From: an uncultured Verrucomicrobiota bacterium
GTDB lineage: Bacteria > Verrucomicrobiota > Kiritimatiellia > CAIVKH01
Reading direction: 5' to 3'
Length of the DNA: 64,000 bases
NCBI GenBank assembly: GCA_937872895.1
Contig: CALMUP010000009.1
Location: 1-64,000 of the forward strand
Of this stretch, positions 45,585 to 55,512 are shown one piece after another. The notes under the pieces were generated by a model, which had not been told where the DNA came from, ran no database searches, and saw nothing but the letters and a program-made list of their open reading frames with translations. Both the position numbers and the translations under genes were made by a program. Every line of letters starts with the position of its first letter. Positions within the stretch are counted from its first letter, which is position 1.

Positions 45585-47543
45585 TTAAAGCTGTTTGTCG
45601 CTGTAACCCGTCTTGGTGCCGAAATGATACCACTTGCCTGTTTTCTGGTTGTATACAGCTAAATCGGCCATCCCATCACCATCGAAATCTGCTGGTACTG
45701 CCTCCACGCCTGGAAATCCAAAAGAGACTGCCTTGAAGCCGGACGTGGACCCGAAGATGAACCAGGCACCATTACGGTGATCAAATACGCATAGATCATC
45801 TTTTCCATCGCCATCAAAATCAGCTGCTTTGGGCGCTACACCTGGATATCCAAACTGATCAATACGGAATCCGGTCTGTGAGCCAAATCGATACCACACA
45901 CCTAGCTCCCGATCATAAACGGCCAGGTCCGTGATGTTATCGCCATCGAAGTCGTGCGGTACAGCCTCGGTACCAGGGTAGCCGAATTGGGTGACGGAAA
46001 AACCTTTGGTCGACGAAAAAATATACCAGAGGCCGTTCGACTCATCATAAACCGCCAAATCGGAGCGGCCATCACCGTCATAGTCCGACATAACAGGCTT
46101 GACGCCCGGGTAGCCGAATTGATCCGTGCGCAGTCGCTTTGCCTCTGAATGAAAACTGTTCCAGACGCCCGAGAGCGGGTCATACACCGTAATGTCTGCC
46201 TTGCCATCACCGTCATAATCGGATGGAACGGCTTGGATCCCGTTATAACCAAAGGCGACGGTATTGAATCCGTTGCTCGAGTAATGATTGAACCAGGTGG
46301 CCAACTGGTCCTCAAATAAACTGGGATCGCTTATTCCATCACCGTCGAAATCGACCGTATTGATTTCGGCCTGGGGCAGGTTAATGTCTAGGCGAACCAG
46401 TCCGGCACCGCTCACCAGAACGAAAGAATTGTTGTTGAACTTGATGCCGGTTGTGGAGTCTCCAAGGTATACATTGGGGTCCAGGCTAAAGTAGGTTGGA
46501 TTTCCAGAAATTGCTCTGGGTAGATAACCGTAAAGCGGGCTGTTGGCGCCGAACTTAAGCAGCAGGTTTCCCCGGTGCAGTCCGATGGCATCGATTGTGG
46601 TCGCGGTTACAGAAGCGCCATTTACGATCAGATTCTCGCCATAGCCGAGGAGAAATTCCTCTCTGAGCACGCCCCCGCTGTATCGGTAGACGCTTGAATA
46701 GAGCCCTGCACCGGCCCATATGAGCAAGGCTAATTCATTGCCATCTACAATCATACCGTGAACCTCAGTGCCGTATACCCCGGGTTGGGAGCGAGGCGTG
46801 ATTCGATGAAGGTGTCGAAGTTGACCGTTCTTCCACTCGTACTGATCGATGTTTGGAGGAGATTCACAGCATGGTATTTGATAGTTGACGGTAACAAGGT
46901 AAATGGCGTCCGGCCCGATGCTGTAGTTGACCAAGTTGGTTAGCGATGGGCCATCTCCGGCAAGCGGTGCTCCGGTGAAACACAGATTGGTGGCAGTCGT
47001 CCCATCGAACCGTACGATATGGCCGACTTTGCCCGTGATCCCGCAATAGAGATAGGTAGAGCCCCTGTAGACCTTGGGTGCGGAAAGGTCGGTAATCACG
47101 TTTGTCGTGCCTGGAACAAGGTCGCCACGTGAAATGAGTGTGCTTAGCACCCCATTCGACCAAACGTAGTAGCGATTTGCCGATGAGAACCCCGGGCCGA
47201 ATGTTGGAGAGGTCGATGCGCCGAAAACAACGGTTTGTTGATTTGCAACCACATCCACAAAGCCTTGAATTTCTGGTGCCTTGGCATCCCGATTTGAAAC
47301 GATGAGTGAGTTCACTCCGTCTCGATGCCGGTACAGGCTCTTGCCTGCGTCGGCTATGTAATAGACATCGTTTCCGTCGATAACTGGAGCGAACCCGGCA
47401 AAGTAAGGAAAAGGTCCCACATCGGGCTTGCTGGGGGCCAGAATGGTCGCCTGAAACTTGATTTCTTGGGCATGAACCAAGCTGGTAGATGCGGTCAGGC
47501 AGATCATCCGAATCATTAGCTTGATGGATGCAATTCTCATCAT
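45585..47543 (-). CDS. Secreted FG-GAP/VCBS repeat protein
   Basis: 652 residues; GAGGAG precedes ATGATG at 47543. Signal peptide (LMIRMICLTASTSLVHAQ). Residues ~25-390 resemble a beta-propeller-like sensor or adhesin part. Residues ~395-652 are about five tandem ~48-residue repeats: D(F/Y)DGDGxxDxAVYD, GxWYxFxS, GFxxxQFGYPGV, AVP, each carrying a calcium-binding-type DxDxDG loop, as in integrin-like FG-GAP repeats. Extracellular adhesion is likely. The gene and the region beyond it are clearly richer in A/T than the neighbours, which suggests horizontal acquisition. Confidence 0.85.
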   Translation of the reverse strand: MMRIASIKLMIRMICLTASTSLVHAQEIKFQATILAPSKPDVGPFPYFAGFAPVIDGNDVYYIADAGKSLYRHRDGVNSLIVSNRDAKAPEIQGFVDVVANQQTVVFGASTSPTFGPGFSSANRYYVWSNGVLSTLISRGDLVPGTTNVITDLSAPKVYRGSTYLYCGITGKVGHIVRFDGTTATNLCFTGAPLAGDGPSLTNLVNYSIGPDAIYLVTVNYQIPCCESPPNIDQYEWKNGQLRHLHRITPRSQPGVYGTEVHGMIVDGNELALLIWAGAGLYSSVYRYSGGVLREEFLLGYGENLIVNGASVTATTIDAIGLHRGNLLLKFGANSPLYGYLPRAISGNPTYFSLDPNVYLGDSTTGIKFNNNSFVLVSGAGLVRLDINLPQAEINTVDFDGDGISDPSLFEDQLATWFNHYSSNGFNTVAFGYNGIQAVPSDYDGDGKADITVYDPLSGVWNSFHSEAKRLRTDQFGYPGVKPVMSDYDGDGRSDLAVYDESNGLWYIFSSTKGFSVTQFGYPGTEAVPHDFDGDNITDLAVYDRELGVWYRFGSQTGFRIDQFGYPGVAPKAADFDGDGKDDLCVFDHRNGAWFIFGSTSGFKAVSFGFPGVEAVPADFDGDGMADLAVYNQKTGKWYHFGTKTGYSDKQL

Positions 47544-47903
47544 TTAGCTCCTCGACTGAATCGATGACTGCGACTTGTTGGAAAACGATCGATTCAAGAC
47601 CTCGTGTCGAAGTGTGAAGCTTGATCCGGCACGTGTCAAATTGCTTAGTGCACTTCCTGTTTTTAGGGGTCGGCGAATGCCTATGTTATTGGTCCATTGA
47701 GCGGATCTTCCTTGTTGGTCCGGGTGGGGGCTTTCCTGTGACAGGCGTCGGATCATGATACCTGCTATGCACCATGAGGCATCATCTATGTCACCGCGCG
47801 GGGAATTGACCGGATGGCATTCCCATCTGCGATATCTGCGTAATCTGCGGTTTCCTCTGTTCAGGTTTTCGGCCTCACTAATGGCTGGTTAAGCAACGAT
47901 GTG

Positions 47904-47954
47904 GCCGGGATAAACCCGGCTCTACGGCGCATGTAGAGCCGACGTTGCGTCGGC
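47904..47954. repeat. Three adjacent hairpins (dispersed-element-like)
   Basis: GCCGGG-ATAAA-CCCGGC (47904-47920), TCTAC-GGCGCAT-GTAGA (47921-47937) and GCCGACG-TTG-CGTCGGC (47938-47954) follow each other without gaps. The chain of perfect short hairpins is reminiscent of the element at 28256-28306, although the bases differ. Confidence 0.7.
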
Positions 47955-48067
47955 TGAAGCAGGATGATCGGCATGCTGTTTGTTGATGGGCACGGGATCG
48001 TTGTGGACCCCTCTGTTCCCTCCGTTTCGTCCGTTTTCCCGCCCGTTTTTCCGTATTGCTTATTTTG

Positions 48068-48114
48068 TCCAATCGTTGGAAATTAACGGATTGGATTTCT
48101 CCAATCGCTGGAAA
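48068..48114. repeat. Two TCCAATCGYTGGAAA near-palindromes upstream of kdsA
   Basis: TCCAATCGTTGGAAA (48068-48082) and TCCAATCGCTGGAAA (48100-48114), 32 bp apart, differ at one base; each is close to a perfect TTCCAA..TTGGAA dyad. The second ends nine bases before the kdsA ATG, where it would overlap or replace the ribosome-binding site. Confidence 0.75.
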
Positions 48115-48122
48115 CATTTTCT

Positions 48123-48941
48123 ATGACCACAGTTGTGAACATGGGCGGGGTGAAAATCGGGGGTAAGGCGCCGCTGGCGCTGATCGCCGGGCCGTGTGTG
48201 ATCGAGAGCCGGAAGGGCTGCCTCGATCTGGCGCGTCGCCTGGTGGAACTCGCTGCGGCGGAGAAGATTCCGCTGGTGTTCAAGGCGTCGTACGACAAGG
48301 CGAACCGGTCGTCGGTGGACGGGTTCCGCGGCCCCGGGCTGAAGGCCGGCCTCGAGGTGCTGGCCGAGGTGCGGGCGACCTTCCAGGTACCGGTGCTGAC
48401 CGATGTCCACCGCGCCGAGGATGTCCCGGCGGTGGCGGCGGTGGTCGACGTGTTGCAGATCCCGGCGTTCCTGTGCCGCCAGACCGACCTGCTGATCGCG
48501 GCGGGGGAGTCGGGCAAGGTGGTCAACGTGAAGAAGGGCCAGTTCCTCGCCCCGTGGGACATGAAGCACGTGATCGGCAAGGTGCTGAGCACGGGCAACC
48601 GTTCGATCATCCTGACCGAGCGCGGCAGCACGTTCGGCTACAACAACCTGGTGGCCGACATGCGCAGCCTGCTGGAGATGCGCGAGCTGGGGTATCCGGT
48701 CGTGTTCGACGCGACGCACAGCGTGCAGCGGCCGGGCGGCGGCGGGAATTACACGGCCGGCGACGGCAAGTGGGCCCCGTACCTCGCGCGGGCCGCGGTC
48801 GCGGCGGGTTGCGACGGCGTGTTCATCGAGACGCACGTCTATCCGGCCAAGGCGCTGTCCGACAAGGAGAACGCCGTTCCGTTCCAGAAGATGCGCGCCT
48901 TGTGGCGGCAGTTGCGGGGGATCGATGACCTCGTCGGCTGA
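48123..48941 (+). CDS. kdsA: 3-deoxy-8-phosphooctulonate synthase
   Basis: 272 residues. Condenses arabinose-5-phosphate with PEP to Kdo-8-phosphate, the first step of Kdo formation for LPS. Motifs: LIAGPCVIESRKG, FKASYDKANRSSVDGFRGPG, QIPAFLCRQTDLL and VVFDATHSVQRPGG. The cysteine in AGPCVIES is the metal ligand of metal-dependent KdsA enzymes (replaced by Asn in the metal-independent type), so this is probably the metal form. It heads the Kdo/LPS-export block; kdsC starts 17 bases before its end. Confidence 0.95.
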   Translation: MTTVVNMGGVKIGGKAPLALIAGPCVIESRKGCLDLARRLVELAAAEKIPLVFKASYDKANRSSVDGFRGPGLKAGLEVLAEVRATFQVPVLTDVHRAEDVPAVAAVVDVLQIPAFLCRQTDLLIAAGESGKVVNVKKGQFLAPWDMKHVIGKVLSTGNRSIILTERGSTFGYNNLVADMRSLLEMRELGYPVVFDATHSVQRPGGGGNYTAGDGKWAPYLARAAVAAGCDGVFIETHVYPAKALSDKENAVPFQKMRALWRQLRGIDDLVG

Positions 48942-49461
48942 ACAACGCGCCGCGAAGGTCAAGGCGCTCATCCTCGATGTGGATGGCGTGCTGACCGATG
49001 GCGGGTTGTGGTATGGTCCGGGCGGCGAGGCCAAGCTCTTCAACGTGCGGGATGGACACGGCATCGTGATGGCCCGGCTGGCCGGGATCAAGACGGCGTT
49101 CCTCACCGGGCGGTCGTCCGAGGCGATGCGCCGCCGCGCCACGGAGTTGAAAATCGACCAGGTGCGTGAGGGCGTGGTGCGCAAGGGCGAGGCGTTGGCC
49201 GAGTTGCTTTCCGCGCTCGGGGTCACCGCCGAGGAAACCTGTTATGCCGGCGACGATCTGGTAGACTTGCCGGTGTTGCGGAAGGTCGGATTCCCGGCCA
49301 CGGTGGCCGATGCGGTTCCGGAGGTGAGAGCTGCGGCGGTGTTCGTCACCACGGCCGGTGGCGGCCACGGTGCGGTGCGCGAACTGGTTGAATGTATATT
49401 GAGGGCCAAGGGCGTTTGGTCCGGCATGGTCGAGCGCCACGAGCAGGAGCAGTACGGATGA
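48925..49461 (+). CDS. kdsC: 3-deoxy-D-manno-octulosonate-8-phosphate phosphatase (KdsC-type HAD)
   Basis: 178 residues. HAD nucleophile motif LILDVDGVLTDGGLWYG, second-motif TGRSSEAMRRRATEL, and GDDLVDLPVLRKVGF (motif IV). C0-type HAD with tetramer-forming tail, as in KdsC. It hydrolyses Kdo-8-phosphate to Kdo. It overlaps kdsA by 17 bp and lptC by 4 bp. Confidence 0.93.
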   Translation: MTSSAEQRAAKVKALILDVDGVLTDGGLWYGPGGEAKLFNVRDGHGIVMARLAGIKTAFLTGRSSEAMRRRATELKIDQVREGVVRKGEALAELLSALGVTAEETCYAGDDLVDLPVLRKVGFPATVADAVPEVRAAAVFVTTAGGGHGAVRELVECILRAKGVWSGMVERHEQEQYG

Positions 49462-49952
49462 ACAGGGTCGGTTGGACAATGGTTGGACTGTGGTTGGTGC
49501 TGTCGGTCGGGATGCTCCGGGCGGCGGATCCGACATCGGACGGCATGGGCGCGTTGAACCTCGGCGAGGATGCCCAGATCAAGAACTTCCGCGTGCCGAA
49601 TTTCGATGAGAAGTCGGTCATGAATTCACAGATCTTCGGCGAGTACGCGCGGGTGCTTCCCGACGGCAATATCGAGATCACCAACCTGCGTCTCGAGTTT
49701 TATTCCTACGAGGGCGAAGAACGGATCATCGATATGACCGTTACCTCGCCGATGTGCTACTACAATCGCGCCAACGGCGTCGCCATTTCCGAATCGGATG
49801 TGCGAATCAGCCGGGACGACCTGATCGTCACCGGACGCGGTTTCATTTTCCATAACGGGCGTCAGGAATTGCGCATCCTGAACGACTCGCGGGTGGTGCT
49901 CCGGGGCGCTTCGAAGAAAACCGCGCAGGTGGGGGAAATGAACAATGAATAA
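49458..49952 (+). CDS. lptC: LptC-like LPS export protein
   Basis: 164 residues from ATG 49458 (ATGA overlap with kdsC). N-terminal hydrophobic segment (MVGLWLVLSVGMLRAA) acts as signal or anchor. The rest alternates short beta-strands (IEITNLRLEFYSYEG, MCYYNRANGVAISESDVRIS, LIVTGRGFIFHNGRQELRIL), the OstA/LptC fold. Placement directly before lptA and lptB supports LptC over LptA, although similarity alone is weak. It would carry LPS from the inner-membrane LptBFG to the LptA bridge. Confidence 0.8.
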   Translation: MNRVGWTMVGLWLVLSVGMLRAADPTSDGMGALNLGEDAQIKNFRVPNFDEKSVMNSQIFGEYARVLPDGNIEITNLRLEFYSYEGEERIIDMTVTSPMCYYNRANGVAISESDVRISRDDLIVTGRGFIFHNGRQELRILNDSRVVLRGASKKTAQVGEMNNE

Positions 49953-50467
49953 ACGAACCATGGCATGGGGCTGCCGGATGGCCGCGCTGGTGTGGTTGGT
50001 CGCCGGCAACGTCTCGGCCCAGACCAAGCCGGCCAAATCCGCACCGGCCGGGGACTCCGATGTCACCGTCATCACGTCCGACAAGCTGACCTTCGACTAC
50101 ATGAAGCAGTACGCCTTCTTCGAGAAGAACGTGGTCGTGGTCGATCCGCAGATGAAGATCTTCGCCGACACGATGATGGTGCTGTTCGACAGCGACAACA
50201 AGGCCAAGAACATCAAGGCCGAAGGCAACGTGATCATCGTCCAGGAGGACAAGCGCGCTCGTGCCGCGGTAGCCGAGTACAATGTTGCAACCGGGGTGAT
50301 CACCCTGACCGGCGAGCCGATGGTCACGCAAGACAAGAACATCCTCACCGGTGATGTGATCAAGTTCTTCCGGGACGAAAATCGCGTGAAGGTCGAGCCG
50401 CGCTCGCGCCTCGTCATCTATCCGGAAGGCGACAGTCGACGCGAAAGCCTTTTCAGGGAGCCGAAAC

Positions 50468-50475
<8 letters not shown>
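49945..50475 (+). CDS. lptA: LptA-like periplasmic LPS transport protein
   Basis: 176 residues with signal peptide (MAALVWLVAGNVSA). OstA-like strand repeats: TVITSDKLTFDYMKQYAFFE, VIIVQEDKRARAAVAEYN and LTGEPMVTQDKNILTGDVIK. LptA forms the periplasmic bridge for LPS. Overlaps lptC by 8 bp and lptB by 8 bp, so the set is translationally linked. Confidence 0.88.
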
Positions 50476-51202
<727 letters not shown>

Positions 51203-51227
51203 GTGGATCGTTCCTTGTCTTCCCTGA

Positions 51228-51248
51228 ACACCGAAACCTGAAACCCGA
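51228..51248. repeat. Short degenerate heptamer array before hprK
   Basis: ACACCGA, AACCTGA, AACCCGA in register, then CACCCC. It is the ACCCGAM unit of the array at 26194, here only about three units long and outside the transport cluster. It fills most of the gap between lptB and hprK. Confidence 0.55.
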
Positions 51249-51261
51249 CACCCCTTCCCCG

Positions 51262-52203
51262 ATGAGCATCACCCTTCGCCAATTCTACGAGGCCGGAAAA
51301 GACAGCCTCAAGCTGACCATCGAGTCGGGCGAGGCCTACCTCGACCACGACATCGGCGAAACCTCGATCAACCGCCCCGGCCTCGCCCTCGCCGGCTTCT
51401 TCCAGTACTTCGCCCGCCGCCGCATCCAGGTCTTCGGCCTGGCCGAATTCACCTACCTGCGCAGCCTCGACAACGAACAGCGCATGCTCCGTCTGGAACA
51501 GCTCTTCAAGCACCGGGTCCCGGCGGTGGTCAGCACCCGCAATCGCAAGGTGCCCAAGGAAATCCGCGAACTGGCCACCCGCTACAAGATTCCGGTCTTG
51601 CGCACCCCGATGATCACCGGCCCGTTCATGAACGACGCCACGGTGCTGATGGACCAGTTGTCCGCTCCGAGTACCCGCGTGCACGGCACGACGGTGGACA
51701 TCCTCGGGGTGGGGGTGTTGATCGAGGGGGAACCGGGTATCGGCAAGAGCGAAGCCGCGCTGGCCCTGATCGAGCGCGGACACAGCCTGGTCGCCGACGA
51801 CATCACGGTGTTGCGCCGGGATGGGGGCGATGTTATAAGCGCCACCTCCGTGGAGATCACCCGGTACCACATGGAGATCCGCGGACTGGGCATCATCCAT
51901 GTTCCCAGCCTGTTCGGCGTGGCCGCCGTGCGGACCGATGTCCGCCTTGACCTGATCGTGCGGCTGCAGCGGCCATCCCCGCAGGTGGAACTGGACCGTA
52001 CCGGGCTGAACACGATGTACCGCAATGTGTTCGGGGTGAACGTTCCGCTGGTGACGTTGCCGGTGGATGCGGGACGCGACCTCGCGCATGTGATCGAGGT
52101 GGCTGCGTTGAACCAGCGCCTGAAGATGCTGGGGCATGATGCGGCGAAGGAACTGGACGAGAAGTTGATTGGCATACTGAGCAAACGGCGGAGGGCCTCC
52201 TGA
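51262..52203 (+). CDS. hprK: HPr kinase/phosphorylase
   Basis: 313 residues. P-loop GEPGIGKSEAALALI, LVADDITVLRRDGG, and the HprK signature MEIRGLGIIHVPSLFGV; C-terminal AALNQRLKMLGHDAA. It phosphorylates and dephosphorylates the regulatory serine of HPr. Followed by ptsH and ptsI with no EII permease, which points to a regulatory rather than sugar-transporting PTS, as in many PVC and proteobacterial genomes. Confidence 0.95.
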   Translation: MSITLRQFYEAGKDSLKLTIESGEAYLDHDIGETSINRPGLALAGFFQYFARRRIQVFGLAEFTYLRSLDNEQRMLRLEQLFKHRVPAVVSTRNRKVPKEIRELATRYKIPVLRTPMITGPFMNDATVLMDQLSAPSTRVHGTTVDILGVGVLIEGEPGIGKSEAALALIERGHSLVADDITVLRRDGGDVISATSVEITRYHMEIRGLGIIHVPSLFGVAAVRTDVRLDLIVRLQRPSPQVELDRTGLNTMYRNVFGVNVPLVTLPVDAGRDLAHVIEVAALNQRLKMLGHDAAKELDEKLIGILSKRRRAS

Positions 52204-52232
52204 CCGGGAACCCGGGACGGGAAGCGGCGGTT

Positions 52233-52505
52233 ATGAAGACCATCGAGCGCGAATACAAGATCCTGAACAAGTTCGGCATCCATGCCCGTCCAGCTGCGCT
52301 GTTTGTCAAGACCGTGGGCCAGTTCCAGTCCGATATCCAGGTTATCAAGGACGGAAACTTCGCCTCCGGCCGCAGCATCATGAGCCTGCTGACCCTCGAA
52401 GGCTATTGCGGCTCGACCCTGAAGGTGTCCGCGACCGGGCCCGACGCCGAAGAGGCGCTCGACGCCATCGGCGACCTGATCAAGAACAAGTTTTTCGAGG
52501 ACTAG
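52233..52505 (+). CDS. ptsH: HPr phosphocarrier protein
   Basis: 90 residues. The enzyme-I-phosphorylated histidine is in FGIHARPAAL (His17), and the HprK site is in GRSIMSLLTL (Ser48, the Ser46 equivalent). Both sites are intact, so it can receive phosphate from PtsI and be switched by HprK, whose gene ends 29 bp upstream. Confidence 0.96.
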   Translation: MKTIEREYKILNKFGIHARPAALFVKTVGQFQSDIQVIKDGNFASGRSIMSLLTLEGYCGSTLKVSATGPDAEEALDAIGDLIKNKFFED

Positions 52506-52514
52506 ACGGGCGTC

Positions 52515-54290
52515 ATGGAACAACCGGCCGCCAAGGAAATCATGCTGAAGGGGATCGGCGTCTCGTCGGGCGTCGCCACCGGCCCGGTGTTCCTGCTGAC
52601 CACCGAGGCGGAGGACCGGGTGGTCGAGCGCGACATCGTCGAGGACGAGATCGCCCGCGAGATCGCCCGCTTCGAGGAATCGCTGATCGCGACCCGCCAC
52701 CAGATCCACGAGATCCAGAAGCAGGTAGAGGCCGCACTCGGCCCGGAAAGCGCGAGCATCTTCGATGCGCACCTGCTCGTCGTCGATGACCGCGCCCTGG
52801 TCGAGGAAGTCATCCGCGGCCTCAAGGTCCACAAGAAGAATGTCGAGACCGTGCTGCGCATGGTCGCCGACCGCTACGCGGAAGCCCTGCTGAAGGTGCA
52901 GGACGACTACCTGCGCGAGCGTGCGGTGGACGTGAAGGACGTCACCCGCCGCATCCTGCGCAACCTGTCCGGCGCGAGCAGCACCAGCCTGGCCCAGTTG
53001 ACCACGCCGCACATCCTCGTCGCCAACGACCTGGCCCCCTCCGAGGCGGCCACCCTGGACAAGACGAAGATCCTCGGTTTCGCCACCGACCTGGGCAGCC
53101 CGACCTCCCACACCGCGATCATGGCCCGCGCCCTCGGCATCCCCGCCGTGGTGGGCATGCACGACATCAGCGTGCGCGTGAACAGCGGCGAGCCGCTGCT
53201 GATCGACGGCAACACCGGGGTGGTGCTGATCCACCCCTCCCACGAGTCGCTCGAACGCTACGGCAAGGTCGAGGCCTCGCGCCGTGTCATCCTGAACCAG
53301 CTCGAGGAACTCAAGTCGCAGCCTGCGGAAACGCGCGATGGCTACGCGGTCGCCCTGTCGTGCAACATCGAGTTGCCGGCCGATGTCGAGATGGTCCGGC
53401 GCGTCGGCGGTTCCGGCGTCGGGCTGTTCCGCACCGAATACCTCTACCTTGCCCAGAAGGGGCTGCCCACCGAGGATGACCAGGCCGCCATCTACCAGCA
53501 GGTCGCCGCCGACCTCGCCCCCGGCCCGGCGGTCATCCGCACCCTCGACCTCGGCGGCGACAAATTCCTCTCCCAGCTCAAGACGCCGGCCGAGATCAAT
53601 CCCTTCATGGGCTGGCGGGCCATCCGCTTCTGCCTGGCCCAGCCCGAGATCTTCAAGACCCAGCTGCGGGCCATCCTGCGCGCCAGCACCAACGAGAACG
53701 TCAAGATCATGTACCCGATGATCAGCAACCTCGACGAACTGCTGCGCGCCAACCAGCTGCTCGACGAGTGCAAGCTCGAGCTCGACGCGAAGAAGATCCC
53801 GTTCAATCCGGAGATCGACATCGGCATCATGATCGAGGTCCCCTCCGCCGCGCTGACCGCCCACCTGCTCGCCCCGCATGTCCGGTTCTTCAGCCTCGGC
53901 ACCAACGACCTCGTCCAGTACACCCTCGCCGTGGACCGGGTCAACGAACGCATCGCCTACCTGTACGAGCCGACCCACCCGGCCATCCTGCGCCTGATCA
54001 AGAACACCATCGACGTCGGCCACGAGCACGGCATCTGGACCGGCATCTGCGGCGAAATGGCCGGCAACCCCCTGCTGGTCCCGTTGCTGATCGGCCTCGG
54101 GGTGGACGAATTCAGCGTCAGCCCCAGCTCGGTCCTGGTGGTCAAGGATGTCATCCGCAAGCTCCGCTACTCACAGGCCGAGGAACTGGCCGATGCGGTC
54201 ATGGCCTCCGGGACGGGGTCCGATGTCGTGTCCCGCTGCCGGGACCTGGTCCGGGAGATCGCGCCAGAAATTCTTGAATTGGTCAGTTGA
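52515..54290 (+). CDS. ptsI: PTS enzyme I (phosphoenolpyruvate-protein phosphotransferase)
   Basis: 591 residues, full length. Phosphohistidine motif GSPTSHTAIMARALGIPAVV, PEP-binding FRTEYLYL and MYPMISN, and the C-terminal GICGEMAGNP with the catalytic Cys. It uses PEP to phosphorylate HPr. It starts 9 bp after ptsH. Confidence 0.96.
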   Translation: MEQPAAKEIMLKGIGVSSGVATGPVFLLTTEAEDRVVERDIVEDEIAREIARFEESLIATRHQIHEIQKQVEAALGPESASIFDAHLLVVDDRALVEEVIRGLKVHKKNVETVLRMVADRYAEALLKVQDDYLRERAVDVKDVTRRILRNLSGASSTSLAQLTTPHILVANDLAPSEAATLDKTKILGFATDLGSPTSHTAIMARALGIPAVVGMHDISVRVNSGEPLLIDGNTGVVLIHPSHESLERYGKVEASRRVILNQLEELKSQPAETRDGYAVALSCNIELPADVEMVRRVGGSGVGLFRTEYLYLAQKGLPTEDDQAAIYQQVAADLAPGPAVIRTLDLGGDKFLSQLKTPAEINPFMGWRAIRFCLAQPEIFKTQLRAILRASTNENVKIMYPMISNLDELLRANQLLDECKLELDAKKIPFNPEIDIGIMIEVPSAALTAHLLAPHVRFFSLGTNDLVQYTLAVDRVNERIAYLYEPTHPAILRLIKNTIDVGHEHGIWTGICGEMAGNPLLVPLLIGLGVDEFSVSPSSVLVVKDVIRKLRYSQAEELADAVMASGTGSDVVSRCRDLVREIAPEILELVS

Positions 54291-54333
54291 AACAGGCAGT
54301 ATCCGCCGCTTAAACCAGTAAGGGAGCCCCTAT

Positions 54334-55512
54334 ATGTCGATCAGTAACTTTGTCTTCACGTCCGAGTCGGTGACCGAAGGTCATCCCGACAAACTGTGCG
54401 ATGGCGTTTCCGACGCGATTGTCGACGCCCTGCTCGCCCAGGACCCGAAGAGCCGCATCGCCTGCGAGACGCTGGCCAAGACCGGCATGATCCTCGTCGC
54501 CGGTGAAATCACCACCAAGGCCACCATCAATTATGCCGAGATCGCCCGCAAGAAAGTCGAGAAGATCGGGTACGTCAGTTCCGAGATGGGCTTCGACGCC
54601 AACACCTGCGCGGTGATGGTCGCCCTCGACCGCCAGTCCCCGGACATCAGTCAGGGCGTGGATGCGAAGAAGGCCGAAGGCAAAGCCACCGCCGAGCAGG
54701 GTGCCGGCGACCAGGGCATGATGTTCGGTTACGCCTGCGATGAAACCGCCGAGCTGATGCCGCTGCCCATCCTGCTGTCCCACAAGCTGGCCCAGGGCCT
54801 GACCGATGCCCGCCGCTCCGGCAAGCTTCCGTTCCTCCGCCCCGACGGCAAGTCGCAGGTGAGCGTGGTGTACGAGAACAACCGCCCGGTCCGCATCGAC
54901 ACCGTGGTCATCTCGTCGCAGCACGCCCCCGACGTCTCCCACAAGAAGCTCTCCGAGGGCATCATCGAGGAAGTCGTCAAGAAGTACGCCCCGGCCAAGC
55001 TGATCGACAAGAAGACCCGCTACCTGATCAATCCCACCGGCCGTTTCGTGACCGGCGGCCCGCAGGGCGATTGCGGTCTCACCGGCCGCAAGATCATCGT
55101 CGACACCTACGGCGGCATGGGTCGCCACGGCGGCGGTGCCTTCTCCGGCAAGGACCCGAGCAAGGTGGACCGCAGCGCCGCCTACATGGCCCGCTACGTC
55201 GCCAAGAACGTGGTCGCGGCCGGCCTGGCCAAGCGCTGCGAAGTGCAGCTCGCCTACGCCATCGGCTATCCCGAGCCGGTCTCCGTCCTCGTGGATCCTT
55301 TCGGCACCGGCACGGTCAGCAACGAGAAGCTGGCCAAGGCGGTCCGCGCGGTGTTCGGCCTGAAGCCGGCCCAGATCGTCAGCCAGCTCGACCTGCTGCG
55401 CCCGATCTACGAGCCGACCTCGGCCTACGGCCACTTCGGCCGCAAGCCGGTCAAGGGTCTGTTCCCCTGGGAACGCACCGACCGCGCCGAGGCCCTCAAG
55501 GCCGCCGTCTAA
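54334..55512 (+). CDS. metK: S-adenosylmethionine synthetase
   Basis: 392 residues. [20 protein letters not shown] opening (quoted to 20), [14 protein letters not shown] and [12 protein letters not shown] with GGGAFSGKD, all standard MetK motifs. Makes SAM, the donor for the several methyltransferases and BioA in this window. AAGGGAG precedes the ATG; only 43 bp separate it from ptsI, too short for a SAM riboswitch. Its stop codon overlaps that of the convergent TVP38-like gene. Confidence 0.97.
   Translation: MSISNFVFTSESVTEGHPDKLCDGVSDAIVDALLAQDPKSRIACETLAKTGMILVAGEITTKATINYAEIARKKVEKIGYVSSEMGFDANTCAVMVALDRQSPDISQGVDAKKAEGKATAEQGAGDQGMMFGYACDETAELMPLPILLSHKLAQGLTDARRSGKLPFLRPDGKSQVSVVYENNRPVRIDTVVISSQHAPDVSHKKLSEGIIEEVVKKYAPAKLIDKKTRYLINPTGRFVTGGPQGDCGLTGRKIIVDTYGGMGRHGGGAFSGKDPSKVDRSAAYMARYVAKNVVAAGLAKRCEVQLAYAIGYPEPVSVLVDPFGTGTVSNEKLAKAVRAVFGLKPAQIVSQLDLLRPIYEPTSAYGHFGRKPVKGLFPWERTDRAEALKAAV

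Larger units (their letters stand above)
47544..48122. other. 579-bp gene-free stretch with stem-loops and short repeats
   Basis: No convincing ORF. It holds three nonamers ATCTGCGnn in tandem (47825-47851), the stem-loop cluster 47904-47954 and the TCCAATCG palindromes 48068-48114. The left half (47544-47760) is A/T-rich like the FG-GAP gene. Promoters for the FG-GAP gene (minus) and kdsA (plus) must lie here, but I could not place them. Confidence 0.6.

Noticed and set aside
52233-54290. Sugar-specific PTS operon
   Set aside because: No EIIA, EIIB or EIIC gene nearby; only hprK, ptsH and ptsI.
54291-54333. SAM riboswitch before metK
   Set aside because: The gap is only 43 bases and shows no riboswitch-like pairing.
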